Shown here in pieces: positions 6,181-6,322 of a stretch of 6,322 nucleotides of DNA. The stretch is taken from positions 1 through 6,322 of the forward strand of contig JAFYGL010000357.1 of NCBI GenBank assembly GCA_017543165.1, written 5' to 3'. The position numbers and the translations under genes are program-made. Numbering within the stretch: the first letter of the stretch is position 1; each line of letters begins with the position of its first letter. A model generated the notes under the pieces. That model was not told the DNA's origin and did no database searches. It worked only from the letters and a program-made list of their open reading frames with translations. This DNA is from Victivallales bacterium. Its GTDB lineage: Bacteria > Verrucomicrobiota > Lentisphaeria > Oligosphaerales > Oligosphaeraceae.

Positions 6181-6201
6181 ATCCAGAAGACGAGCCTGAA
6201 A

Positions 6202-6322
6202 GTGATTTTGACGATGCGCTGAAGCTGCGCAGATTTCCATTTTGCAGGCGGAAGCAAAACGAGTTTTGCCTCCGCCTGCAAAACAGGAAACCTTCGGTCC
6301 TTTAGGACCTCGTCAAAATCAC
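6202..6322. other. Palindromic element able to fold as a four-way junction
   Basis: The outer stem pairs GTGATTTTGACGA (6202-6214) with its perfect complement at 6310-6322, which ends exactly at the window edge, so the symmetry may extend further. Inside are three hairpins. The first is TGCGC/GCGCA (6215-6219 with 6227-6231). The second is a long arm pairing 6240-6260 with 6263-6283 with one mismatch, extended below by TTTCC/GGAAA (6234-6238 with 6286-6290). The third is GGTCC/GGACC (6296-6300 with 6305-6309) around a TTTA loop. Only about seven bases at the junction are unpaired. It could be a miniature mobile or REP-like DNA element or a structured RNA. No coding frame in it is credible, and it is not a tRNA. 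Confidence 0.7.

Noticed and set aside
6066..6281. Minus-strand 71-codon frame after the operon
   Set aside because: It crosses the tandem simple repeats and the four-way junction element, and no coherent protein signature is seen.
6202..6322. tRNA or integron attC site
   Set aside because: The outer stem is 13 bp with no tRNA T-loop or anticodon-arm signature, and attC core motifs (GTTRRRY and its complement) are not at the stem ends.

Overview
The window reads as a piece of bacterial chromosome of moderate GC with tight Shine-Dalgarno-led genes and repeat-rich spacers. The most likely source is the Planctomycetes-Verrucomicrobia-Lentisphaerae group, with Lentisphaerota (Victivallales-like) as best guess. 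This rests on the character of the proteins: a U32-like conserved protein, and large secreted proteins joining a CBM9-like domain to a glycosidase-like barrel. It also rests on the style of the intergenic simple repeats. It is an inference, since no taxonomic marker gene is present.

Layout. At the left edge (2-274, minus strand) lies the N-terminal part of a conserved protein that runs out of the window. A divergent AT-rich spacer follows, with candidate -10 boxes and an imperfect hairpin built of 8-9 bp GGGAC-type units. Next comes a 587-codon beta-ketoacyl synthase gene (554-2317, plus). Its first two thirds are a complete condensing enzyme with the Cys-His-His triad. Its last third is a second, truncated ketoacyl-synthase-like half in which the nucleophile appears replaced, probably by Gln as in chain-length factors. 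A 301-bp spacer carries a second, larger GGGAC-type palindrome, so the synthase gene is bracketed by two members of the same repeat family.

The right half holds a two-gene operon (2619-5282 and 5294-6079, plus). The first gene encodes an 887-residue exported protein with a CBM9-like domain, beta-sandwich domains, a glycoside-hydrolase-like TIM barrel and a C-terminal discoidin-like domain. The second encodes a small exported beta-rich protein of unknown function. The 8-nt intergenic gap before ATG 5291 (11 nt before ATG 5294) contains a strong Shine-Dalgarno, so the two are probably co-translated and act together outside the cytoplasm, plausibly on glycans.

The last 243 bases have no credible gene but are full of structure. 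There are three tandem 7-mers, a nested inverted repeat, three 10-bp-phased repeats, and a 121-nt segment that can fold into a closed four-way junction whose outer stem ends exactly at the window edge. No tRNA, rRNA, CRISPR array or transposase gene is seen. The points most worth following are the fused synthase, the GGGAC palindromes and the four-way junction element.
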